Assembly: GCA_963785035.1 (NCBI GenBank)
Contig: CAWATG010000011.1
Coordinates: 124,001 to 188,000 of the forward strand
Direction: 5' to 3'
Source of the DNA: CAWATG01 sp963785035
Lineage (GTDB): Bacteria; Actinomycetota; Acidimicrobiia; IMCC26256; CAWATG01
DNA length: 64,000 nt
Shown here: piece by piece, positions 56,220-64,000 of the stretch
How the letters are laid out: each line of letters begins with the position of its first letter
Position numbering within the stretch: position 1 is the stretch's first letter
Translations under genes and position numbers: made by a program
The notes under the pieces: generated by a model
What the model was told of the DNA's origin: nothing
The model's input: the letters and a program-made list of their open reading frames with translations, nothing else
Databases searched by the model: none

Positions 56220-57060
56220 GATCACTGCCAAGGACGTTGCCGCGTTGCGCAAGAGCACAGGCGCGGGAATGCTCGATTGCAAGCGGGCGCTCGAAGCCAG
56301 CGATGGCGATCTCGAGGGCGCCAAGGACTGGCTGCGCACCAAGGGCCTCGCCGGCGCATCGAAGCGAGCAGGACGGACCGCCGACAACGGCGCAGTCGAG
56401 GTCCTGATCGAGGGCAACGTCGCTGCGCTTGTCGAGTTGACCTGCGAGACGGACTTTGTGGCAAAGGGTTCGGATTTCACGGGCTTCCTTCGTGATCTCA
56501 CGGTTCAGGCCATCGCTTCGAGCGCGGATCTCCCGACCCAGCCCTTCGCGGGCGACGCGACGATGACGGTGACCGAGGCTGTCACGCAGCTGGGAATCAA
56601 GCTGGGGGAGCGGATCGAGCTTGGACGCGTTGTCCGGGTCGAATCCGATGGTGTCCTCGATGTCTACAAGCACGTTCAGAATGACCGCGGTCTCATCGGT
56701 GTCCTGGTCGAGTTGACAGGTGTGAAGGCCGATGACGCCAAGGCACGTGAGGTTGCGCACGATCTTGCGCTGCATGTTGCGTCGGCGGCGCCGCGGTATC
56801 TCAGCCGTGACGACGTACCTGCGGACGTGCTTGCTCGTGAGCGTGCGATTTTCGAGGAGCTCACGCGCAATGAGGGCAAGCCGGAAGCGGCATTCGCGAA
56901 GATCATCGAGGGTCGGATTGGCGGTTTCTACCGCGAGGTCTGTCTCGTCGAGCAGATGTTCGTGCGTGATCCCAAAGTTTCGATCGCTTCATTGATCGCA
57001 GGTCTCGGTTCAGGCGTTGCCATCCGGCAGTTCGCCCGGGTCAAGGTCGGCGAGGAATAG
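56212..57060 (+). CDS. tsf: Elongation factor Ts
   Basis: The 282-residue exchange factor recharges EF-Tu with GTP. VAALRKSTGAGMLDCKRALE is the UBA-like start, TDFVAKGSDF the EF-Tu contact (TDFV), and AFAKIIEGRIGGFYREVCLV the C-terminal signature. Confidence 0.97.
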   Translation: MAEITAKDVAALRKSTGAGMLDCKRALEASDGDLEGAKDWLRTKGLAGASKRAGRTADNGAVEVLIEGNVAALVELTCETDFVAKGSDFTGFLRDLTVQAIASSADLPTQPFAGDATMTVTEAVTQLGIKLGERIELGRVVRVESDGVLDVYKHVQNDRGLIGVLVELTGVKADDAKAREVAHDLALHVASAAPRYLSRDDVPADVLARERAIFEELTRNEGKPEAAFAKIIEGRIGGFYREVCLVEQMFVRDPKVSIASLIAGLGSGVAIRQFARVKVGEE

Positions 57061-57065
57061 CGGAG

Positions 57066-57807
57066 ATGGCGGAAAGCCAATTTCGGAGGGTGGTGCTCAA
57101 GCTCTCTGGTGAGGCGTTCGCGGATTCCGAGACCGGATTCGGCATCGATGCGGCGGTTGTCCAGCGCATTGCCGAAGAAGTCGCGGCGGCTCGTGTCGAG
57201 TTGGCCGTAGAGATAGCGGTCGTTGTCGGCGGGGGCAACATCTTCCGCGGGCTGAGCGGCGCGACCCGTGGCATGGACCGGGCGCGTGCCGACTACATGG
57301 GGATGCTGGCGACGGTGATCAACGCGCTGGCTCTTCAGGACGCGCTCGAAGGTGTCGGCCAACCGACTCGGGTGCAGACGGCGATCACGATGGCCCAGGT
57401 CGCGGAGCCCTACATTCCGTTGCGTGCTATTCGCCATCTCGAGAAGGATCGCGTTGTCGTGTTCGCCGCAGGTACGGGGAATCCATATCTCACAACCGAT
57501 ACCACCGCTGCGCTGCGCGGCAGCGGAGATCAAAGCGGGCGCCGTGCTGAAAGGCACGCACTCCGGCGTTGACGGCATCTATTCAGCCGACCCTCGCATC
57601 GACCCTGATGCGGTCAAGCTCGCCGGCATCAGTCACCGTGACGTCATCACCCGCGGCTTGAAGGTGATGGATTCGACTGCGATTACCTTTTGCATGGACA
57701 ACCGGATTCCGATCATCGTTTTCGATGTGACCGCGCCTGGCAATATTCATCGTGCATTGGTCGGCGAACCGATCGGAACATTGGTGAGCTCGCTGGAGGG
57801 ACAGTGA
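57066..57807 (+). CDS. pyrH: Uridylate kinase (one frame break)
   Basis: About 247 codons. RRVVLKLSGEAFAD, VVVGGGNIFRGLSGA, RADYMGMLATVINALALQ, AGTGNPYLTTDTTAALR, then GVDGIYSADPRIDPDA and STAITFCMDNRIPIIVF. It makes UDP from UMP. The frame breaks near 57523; dropping one C turns the frame to LRAAEIKAGAVLKGTHSG. The stop overlaps frr (GTGA). Confidence 0.95.
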
Positions 57808-58361
57808 CCGACGTACGCGTCGAGGCCTGTAAAGAGCGTATGGTCAAGGCGATTGCGCATCTCCGCGAGGAGTTCGGCGCGGTGCGAACAGGGCGCGCGT
57901 CGTCCGCTGTTGTCGAACGCATTCGCGTCGATTACTACGGATCCGATACGCCACTGCAGCAGCTCGCTGGATTTTCGGTTCCGGAGCCACGAGTGTTGGT
58001 GATCTCGCCGTATGACAAGGGCGCGATGAAGGCGATTGAAAAAGCAATCCAAACGAGTGATTTGGGCGTGACACCGTCGAACGATGGACAAGTGATCCGT
58101 ATCACGTTCCCGATGTTGACCGAGGAGCGGCGAAAAGAGCTGGTCAAGGTCGTGAAGCAGCGAGCAGAAGATGGCCGTGTTGCGATTCGGAACGCACGCC
58201 GCCAGACTCGTCAGGAACTTGAGGCAGCGCAGAAGGAGGGCGCAATCTCCGAGGACGAGCTCGAGCGGATCAACAAGGAGCTCGAGAAGCTGACGCATGA
58301 AACCATCGCAGAAATCGACCAACTGCTTGGTCGGAAAGAGCAAGAGCTGATCGAGGTTTAG
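57804..58361 (+). CDS. frr: Ribosome recycling factor
   Basis: The 185-residue tRNA mimic has EEFGAVRTGRASSAVVERI, QLAGFSVPEPRVLVISPYD, ITFPMLTEERRKELVKVVK. It splits post-termination ribosomes with EF-G. GTG start in the pyrH stop codon. Confidence 0.97.
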   Translation: MTDVRVEACKERMVKAIAHLREEFGAVRTGRASSAVVERIRVDYYGSDTPLQQLAGFSVPEPRVLVISPYDKGAMKAIEKAIQTSDLGVTPSNDGQVIRITFPMLTEERRKELVKVVKQRAEDGRVAIRNARRQTRQELEAAQKEGAISEDELERINKELEKLTHETIAEIDQLLGRKEQELIEV

Positions 58362-58425
58362 CGTGGTCCCACCCACCGGGTGAGAAATAAGCAATCCTGA
58401 ACCCGAAGTCAACGGGAGGAACACG

Positions 58426-60498
58426 GTGTCGGACCCGCGGGATGAGATTGAATCAACGGACACACCGGGTCGGCGTGCGCCTGAGGGCGTGCGGATCCTG
58501 GGCGCAGAAGAGGCGCAGGCTGTGCTCGACAACGGCCAGGTTGCGCGTCGCCGCGGTGACGACGACCTCCTGCGCTATGGCGATGTTCCGGCGCGCCCGG
58601 CGCCGAACACGCGTCCAACCGTTCGGTTTCCGCTGTCAGCTCGACCTGAAGCGACAACGTCAGGGGCCGAAACCTTCGAAGCGGGCGGCATTCACGACGT
58701 CGAATACGGCCATGGGCACGGGGATGTGACCGACGAGTTCGATCCGAGGTCGGACGTGGATCACGAGATCGTGCTTGCCGATGTCGAGGCTGAGGAGAGC
58801 GAGGCCTCGATGAGTTATTCGACGTGGCGTCGGATGCGGAACTCGGCGCGTCTGGGAGATCGTGGTTCTTGGTCTGATGCAATGGAGGGCGACTTCGAGG
58901 ACTCCGAACCTGGCGACGAAGCAGACGGCGACTTCGATCCGATCCAACGCGACACTTCATCAGGTGTGCAGCTTCCTCATTGGACGGATCCGCCGACGGG
59001 CGAGGTCCTACGGATCCTTCCCGAGGCCGAACCCGTCGACATGACTGGCGACACCGACTACGAACCATGGGTGAGTCGAACTGGTCCTCCCCGATTTCGT
59101 TCTGGCGCCGGCGACTGGGCCGAAGAGGACTACGGGCTTGGCGAGTCCCTCAAGGACGACCCAGGTGAGGTCCGTGGCGTTGCGCGCGAACACCAGGACC
59201 CCGAGGATGTCAGTTTCGAGGAGGCCGTTGCAGCGCGTCGGCGCCGAACCACTCGAAGGATCTCGGCGACAGCGGGCGGAATGGGAACGCCGCCGCGCCG
59301 GCGACCGACACCAGAGCCCGCTGCAGGTGCTGCTCCGGAGCGACGCGCTCCTGGCCCTCGGGCGCGAGCCGGTTCTGCGGGCTCTGCTGCAGCCTCAGGC
59401 GCGGCGGAGGCTGCCGGCACAGCTGGCGCGGCAGGTATTGCATCGGCGGGAGCAGGAATCCCTGCTGCCCCCGGGATCTCGAGGCCGGCCCCAGCAGGGC
59501 AGCCCGGGGCGCGTCTGAGCGCACGGGGTGGCGAGAGCGGGCGTCGACAGGCAGGCGGCGCCGGCGAGCCGGGCGAGCGCGCCCAAGGTGCGGGGCAACG
59601 TCCACGACGTCGGTCTGGGCTCGAGCCTGGTGACGAGCCGCGTCAGGCGCCACCGGCAGCGGTGCCGGCTGCGCTCGGCACTCGAGTTGTCACCGGGGTT
59701 GGGCTCGGTGCTGTCGCCCTGATGTGTTTCGCGCTTGGTCCATTGACGGCGACCGCGCTGGTCGTCGTCATTGTCGCGCTCGGAGCCATCGAGCTTTCCA
59801 CGGCGCTTCGAGGGTTGGGTTACGACGTCGCGACCCTGGTCGCAGCGGTCGGATCCGCAGGACTGGTCATTGGCGCGTACCAATCCGGCCTCGATGCGTT
59901 TCCGTTGGTCACCGTCATGGTTGTCGTGTTTTCGATGCTGTGGTACCTCTTCGAGGTGGTGGTTGCACGGCCGGTCGTCAACATCTCGATGACGATGATG
60001 GTTTACGGCTACGTGGGGGTTCTGGGCGGGTTTGCGGGGCTCATCCTTTCTGGTCGCCCGAGCAACAACGGCGTGGGCCTCCTCCTTGGCGGCGCGATCT
60101 GTGCTGTCGGATATGACACCTTCGGTTACCTCATCGGCTCGCGGTTCGGCAGACGCCGAATCGCCCCAAAGCTTTCGCCGAACAAGTCCCTCGAGGGCTT
60201 GATCGGTGGCACGATCGCCTCGATCCTCCTCGGGGTCTTCGTGACCGAAGTGTTGGGTCTCGCGCCATGGGACCTTGCCACGACCAGCTCGCTGGTCGTT
60301 GGACTGGTGCTCGGCGGCGTCGTCGCGGTCCTGGCGCCGCTTGGTGATCTGTGCGAATCGATGATCAAGCGTGATCTCGGCGTGAAGGACCTCGGCACGA
60401 TGTTTCCCGGTCACGGCGGCGTCCTGGACCGGTTCGACTCGGTGCTCTTCTGCCTCCCGGCGATCTACTACCTTGCCCGAGTGCTCGAAATCGGATGA
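58426..60498 (+). CDS. cdsA: Phosphatidate cytidylyltransferase with very long N-terminus
   Basis: Of 690 residues only the last 285 or so are the membrane enzyme (eight helices, SRFGRRRIAPKLSPNKSLEG and the CDS signature KRDLGVKDLGTMFPGHGG), which makes CDP-diacylglycerol. The first 400 are predicted disordered: an opening VRILGAEEAQAVLDNG with RRGDDDLLRYGDVPARPA, a strongly acidic part, then an Ala/Gly/Pro/Arg-rich part (about 290-405) before helix 1. The frame is unbroken throughout. It starts at GTG 58426. Confidence 0.9.
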   Translation: MSDPRDEIESTDTPGRRAPEGVRILGAEEAQAVLDNGQVARRRGDDDLLRYGDVPARPAPNTRPTVRFPLSARPEATTSGAETFEAGGIHDVEYGHGHGDVTDEFDPRSDVDHEIVLADVEAEESEASMSYSTWRRMRNSARLGDRGSWSDAMEGDFEDSEPGDEADGDFDPIQRDTSSGVQLPHWTDPPTGEVLRILPEAEPVDMTGDTDYEPWVSRTGPPRFRSGAGDWAEEDYGLGESLKDDPGEVRGVAREHQDPEDVSFEEAVAARRRRTTRRISATAGGMGTPPRRRPTPEPAAGAAPERRAPGPRARAGSAGSAAASGAAEAAGTAGAAGIASAGAGIPAAPGISRPAPAGQPGARLSARGGESGRRQAGGAGEPGERAQGAGQRPRRRSGLEPGDEPRQAPPAAVPAALGTRVVTGVGLGAVALMCFALGPLTATALVVVIVALGAIELSTALRGLGYDVATLVAAVGSAGLVIGAYQSGLDAFPLVTVMVVVFSMLWYLFEVVVARPVVNISMTMMVYGYVGVLGGFAGLILSGRPSNNGVGLLLGGAICAVGYDTFGYLIGSRFGRRRIAPKLSPNKSLEGLIGGTIASILLGVFVTEVLGLAPWDLATTSSLVVGLVLGGVVAVLAPLGDLCESMIKRDLGVKDLGTMFPGHGGVLDRFDSVLFCLPAIYYLARVLEIG

Positions 60499-60523
60499 TC
60501 TCCCGGCTCGTGATGGCGTTCCA

Positions 60524-61634
60524 TTGAAACGCGTGGTACTCCTGGGCTCGACTGGGTCCATCGGCCGCCAAGCGGTCGAGGTGCTCCTCAGCAGACCCGA
60601 TCGATACGAGGTGATCGCGATCGCGGCCGGAACCAACGCAGACGCGCTCGCCGAACAGGCTCTGTGCTTGGGTGTGCAACCCGATCGTGCGTGTCTTGCC
60701 GCAGAGAACCCGGCCGTCCTCGCGGAGTTGGCAGCCTTACCCGAGGCCGACGTCGTCTTGAATGCCGTCGTCGGTTTCGCCGGGCTGAGCGCGACCCTTG
60801 CGGCGCTGGAGCACGGCAAGCGCCTCGCGCTCGGCGAACAAGGAGAGTCTGATAGCGGCCGGCCCCGTCGTCGCCAAGGCGCGTGCTCGCGGCGGGGGAG
60901 AGATCGTCCCGGTTGATTCCGAGCACAGTGCGATCTATCAGGCATTGCGGTCCGGTCGCCCCGGCGAGGTCGCGAAGGTGGTGCTGACCGCTAGCGGGGG
61001 ACCCTTTCGCGGTCGAAGGCGCGAGGACCTCGAGGCCGTCACGATCGCCGATGCACTTGCGCATCCGACGTGGACCATGGGGGCCAAGATCACCATCGAC
61101 TCGTCGACGTTGATGAACAAGGGTTTAGAGGTCATCGAGGCGCACGAGCTCTTCGGGTTGGACTACGACGCGATCGAAGTGGTCGTGCACCCGCAGTCCA
61201 TCGTGCATGGGATGGTCGAGTTCACCGACGGAGCGACCGTCGCACAGCTTTCCGAGCCTGATATGCGCCTCCCTATCGGCCTCGCCCTTGGCGCTCCTGA
61301 TCGCCACGACCAAGCGTACGGGTCGATCGACTGGGCGGGCCTTGGAACCTTGACCTTTGAGGCTCCTGACCGGGAGGCCTTCCCATGTCTGGACCTGGCC
61401 TATGCCGCAGGACGGACCGGAGGCGCTGCCCCGGCAATGCTCAGCGGTGCCAACGAGGTGGCGGTCGGGGCATTCCTGGATGGGGCGATACCATGGAGGG
61501 CAATCGCCGAGGTTGTCGATGGCGTGCTCCAGGCTGGAACGGGAACCGTCAATGACGTCGAGGATGTGTTACTGGCCGACCAAGTGGCTCGTGAGCGTGC
61601 CCAGCGCCTCGTCGCACGACATGCTGCGGCGTGA
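60524..61634 (+). CDS. dxr: 1-deoxy-D-xylulose 5-phosphate reductoisomerase (one frame break)
   Basis: About 370 codons. VVLLGSTGSIGRQAVEVLL is the NADPH site, ANKESLIAAG and PVDSEHSAIYQAL form the metal site, TASGGPFRG and MGAKITIDSSTLMNKGLEVI the substrate site. It makes MEP in the non-mevalonate isoprenoid pathway, with ispG downstream. The frame breaks near 60837 (LAL to ANKES). The best start is TTG 60524. Confidence 0.95.
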
Positions 61635-61679
61635 TATCGCCAGCGCGCCCCGTCAAGCCGAGACACCAGGGATGGACGA

Positions 61680-62927
61680 GTGAAGGACCCGCTCGAGAAC
61701 ACCGAGACTGATCGCAACACCGCCCTTGGCTGGGTGATCGCGGTTGTCGTGGGGGGGTTGGTGCTGTCCTGGTTCAACAGCACTGCCTTCGGTGTGGTGT
61801 TGATGATCCTTGCAATCATCGTTGTCGTCATGTTGCACGAAGGCGGTCACTTGATCGCCGGTCGTCTCGCCGGCATGAAATGCACTGAGTATTTCGTGGG
61901 TTTCGGGCCGCGGATCTGGTCGTTCAAACGGGGCGAGACCGAATACGGGATCAAAGCGATCATGGTCGGCGGATACGTACGTGTCTTGGGCATGAGCAAC
62001 CTCGAAGAGGTTGATCCCGCAGACGAGGACCGTACCTACCGCCAGGCTCGATTTCGCTGGCGTCTCACCCTCGCGTTGGCTGGGGTCGCGACCAATATCG
62101 TGTTGTGCTTCCTCCTCGCCTTCGCCGTGTTCTGGGGGCAGGGCAATCCCGAGAGCACCACCAAGATCAACGCGGTCAGTGACATGGTCGTCGATGGCAA
62201 ACGCATTGCGGGCCCTGCGAAGGCAGCCGGCCTGCGTGCCGGCGACGAGGTGCTGTCCGTCGATGGTGTATCGCTGGGCGGCAAATGGGACGCCTTTGTC
62301 GAGGCTGTTCGCCGTCGCCCTGGTGAGACTGTCGACTTCCTGGTCCAGCGTGACGGCGCCAGGCTCACGGTTCCGGTGGAACTGGCGTCGCAAAATCCCG
62401 ACTCGGCGCAGCGCGTGGGTTTCGCGGGCGTCAGCGCCTCTACCAGGTATGTCTCCGAGAGTCCGATCGCCGCCGTCGGTGATTCGCTGGCGTTCATGCG
62501 CACGGCGACTGCTGAAACCGTCAAGGGTTTTGGGCGCGTGTTCAGCCCAGCTGGCGTCGGCCGTCAAGTCGACGCAGTCCGAGGCAATGCAAGTAGCGAC
62601 CCGACGGTCAACGAACGGCCCGTCTCGATCTTCGGCATCACCAAGATTGCCGGCGAGGGTTTCAGCAGCGACGGGTTCTGGTTTTTGCTCTGGTTCATTG
62701 CGTACTTCAACCTGATCCTTGCGCTGTTCAACCTGTTGCCTCTCCTGCCGTTCGACGGTGGACATGTCGCGGTTGCCTGCTTCGAGCAGATCGCCTCCAA
62801 GGTCAAGAACGCTCGCGTCCGGGTCGACTTTCGATGGCTCATGCCGCTGACTATGGCTGTTCTTGCGGTGATGGCGTTGTTGGGGATGACCAGCGCGTAC
62901 CTCGATATCCACGACATTCTCAGTTGA
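61680..62927 (+). CDS. rip1: Site-2 protease, RseP/Rip1 type
   Basis: The 415-residue intramembrane zinc protease has HEGGH at residues 53-57 (VVVMLHEGGHLIAGR), one PDZ domain (AAGLRAGDEVLSVDGVSLGG) and the second metal site NLLPLLPFDGGHV. It cleaves membrane anti-sigma factors. The order dxr-rip1-ispG is that of Mycobacterium. GTG start 61680. Confidence 0.95.
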   Translation: MKDPLENTETDRNTALGWVIAVVVGGLVLSWFNSTAFGVVLMILAIIVVVMLHEGGHLIAGRLAGMKCTEYFVGFGPRIWSFKRGETEYGIKAIMVGGYVRVLGMSNLEEVDPADEDRTYRQARFRWRLTLALAGVATNIVLCFLLAFAVFWGQGNPESTTKINAVSDMVVDGKRIAGPAKAAGLRAGDEVLSVDGVSLGGKWDAFVEAVRRRPGETVDFLVQRDGARLTVPVELASQNPDSAQRVGFAGVSASTRYVSESPIAAVGDSLAFMRTATAETVKGFGRVFSPAGVGRQVDAVRGNASSDPTVNERPVSIFGITKIAGEGFSSDGFWFLLWFIAYFNLILALFNLLPLLPFDGGHVAVACFEQIASKVKNARVRVDFRWLMPLTMAVLAVMALLGMTSAYLDIHDILS

Positions 62928-62945
62928 TGTCGGTGCGGTCGCTAG

Positions 62946-64000
62946 ATGTTTGAGCGTCGCGCGACCCGCCACGTGTCGGTGGGGTCGGTCAAGGTTGGGG
63001 GTGACGCGCCGATCTCGGTGCAGTCGATGACCACCACCAAGACCGCCGATGTCGACGCGACATTGGCCCAGATCTATTCGTTGGCTGCGGCGGGCTGCGA
63101 CATTGTGCGCTGCACCTGTAACGACGAAGCCGCAGCTGTCGGGCTGGCGCAGATCGTGCCGCGCTCGCCGATTCCGATCATCGCAGATATCCATTTCCAG
63201 TATCAGCTCGCCTTGGCTGCGATGGAGGCAGGCGTGCACGGACTGCGGCTCAACCCGGGCAACATTCGCAAGCCTGCGCATATCAAGGCGGTCGCACGCG
63301 AGGCGAAAGACCGGTCGTTGCCGATCCGTATCGGCGTGAATGCCGGCTCGCTCGATCCTGACGTCGCATCGGCATTTGGTAGGCCTGACGCCCGAGGCGC
63401 TCGTGGAATCGGCACAACGGGAACTCGCGTACTTTCACGAAGTCGACTTCGACGCTGTGAAGATCTCCGTGAAGGCTTCCAATGTTCGGCTCATGATCGA
63501 GGCATATCGCCTCCTCGCCGACACGGTCGATGTGCCCTTGCACCTTGGTGTCACCGAGGCCGGGCCCCTCCCGGGAGGGCTCGTGAAATCAACCGCCGGA
63601 ATCGGTGCACTGCTGGCGGAAGGGATCGGCGACACGATCCGGTTCTCGCTGACTGCCGATCCCGTCGAGGAGGTCAAGGCGGGCCGAGGTCTTCTCGAGG
63701 CGCTTGGGCTTCGTGAGCGGCGTGGCCTTGACCTGATTGCATGTCCATCGTGTGGTCGCGCCGAGGTCGATGTGATCGGCATCGCGCGCGACGCGCAGGC
63801 GGCGCTCGAAGCCCGCAACGTTCCGTTGCAGGTCGCGGTCATGGGATGTGTCGTCAACGGTCCCGGTGAGGCGCGAGACGCGGACCTGGGGATCGCCGGT
63901 GGTCGCGGGAAAGGTCACTTGTTCGTACGTGGACAGGTCGTGCGGGTCGTGCCCGAAGACGAGATGGTCGACGCGCTTGTCGCCGAGGCCGAGCTCATCA
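62946..64000 (+). CDS. ispG: 4-hydroxy-3-methylbut-2-enyl diphosphate synthase (one frame break, 3' end cut by window)
   Basis: The gene starts at ATG 62946. RHVSVGSVKVGGDAPISVQS, ADIHFQYQLALAAMEAG, LRLNPGNIRKPAHI and IRIGVNAGSLDPDV give the TIM barrel. After a break near 63376 follow LTPEALVESAQRELAYFHEV, IGDTIRFSLTADP and the cluster cysteines CPSCGR and VMGCVVNGPGEARDADLG. It makes HMBPP in the MEP pathway. The last residues lie outside the window. Confidence 0.95.

Noticed and set aside
58370..58382. CACCC-ACC-GGGTG hairpin after frr
   Set aside because: A five-pair stem with a three-base loop is too weak to list as a terminator.
61653..63281. 542-codon open frame antisense to rip1 and ispG
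   Set aside because: Both plus-strand genes are certain from active-site motifs; the antisense product is low in hydrophobic order and unlike any family.
1..64000. CRISPR arrays, insertion sequences, prophage or plasmid genes
   Set aside because: No spaced repeats, transposase, phage or partition genes were seen; the only recombinase is the chromosomal Xer type.

Overview
The window is about 64 kb of high-GC bacterial DNA from an actinobacterium. The evidence is gene content and order. A DivIVA-like Rv2927c homologue, yceD, rpmF, rnc, mutM, smc, ftsY, ffh, rpsP, rimM, trmD, rplS, a DUF2469 gene, yraN, comM, dprA, xerC, a WhiG-type sigma factor, an M23 protein, rpsB, tsf, pyrH, frr, cdsA, dxr, a Rip1-type site-2 protease and ispG follow much the order known from Mycobacterium and Streptomyces. 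The very long N-terminal extension of CdsA, the lack of lepB and rnhB after rplS, and the style of the catabolic genes suggest a lineage outside the classical Actinomycetia, possibly Acidimicrobiia. That placement is inference.

Layout. 0-4.1 kb (minus strand): start of a cation/proton antiporter, an ammonium transporter with a leader ORF, and an O-acyltransferase fused to an SGNH domain. 4.5-17.1 kb (accessory region): three related metal-dependent amidohydrolases, an old-yellow-enzyme reductase, two cytochromes P450, a 3Fe-4S ferredoxin, an MFS exporter with its MarR regulator, a DUF445 protein, a LemA-like protein and a thermonuclease. This looks like an oxidative catabolic or detoxification island. 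17.1-26.4 kb: a sigma-region-4 protein, UvrD2, an ACT protein, deformylase, a PH-domain protein, a MhuD-like haem monooxygenase, a His-containing membrane protein, Ddl, a stand-alone AsnC-type domain, GTP-PEPCK, a cold-shock-like protein and L28. 26.5-46.8 kb: a long plus-strand series from fakA and recG through lipid, ribosome and SRP genes to yraN. 46.8-51.1 kb: small zinc proteins, an enoyl-CoA hydratase, and dprA/comM on the minus strand. 51.4-64 kb: xerC, whiG, an M23-lipase fusion, rpsB-tsf-pyrH-frr, cdsA-dxr-rip1-ispG.

Sequence quality matters here. About 25 single-base frame breaks in some 20 genes, plus one in-frame amber codon, interrupt genes that are normally essential (pyrH, dxr, ispG, plsX, smc). 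Several can be repaired by one base in a homopolymer run. They are best read as sequencing errors, so split genes are given as single features with approximate break positions.

The most notable observations are: a degenerate LytM domain fused to a lipase next to rpsB; CdsA with a roughly 400-residue disordered N-terminus; short upstream ORFs whose stop codons overlap the GTG starts of amt and the DUF2469 gene; a recurrent leaderless promoter layout; a 10-bp tandem repeat before xerC; and the amidohydrolase/P450 island. No tRNA, rRNA, CRISPR array or insertion sequence was recognised.
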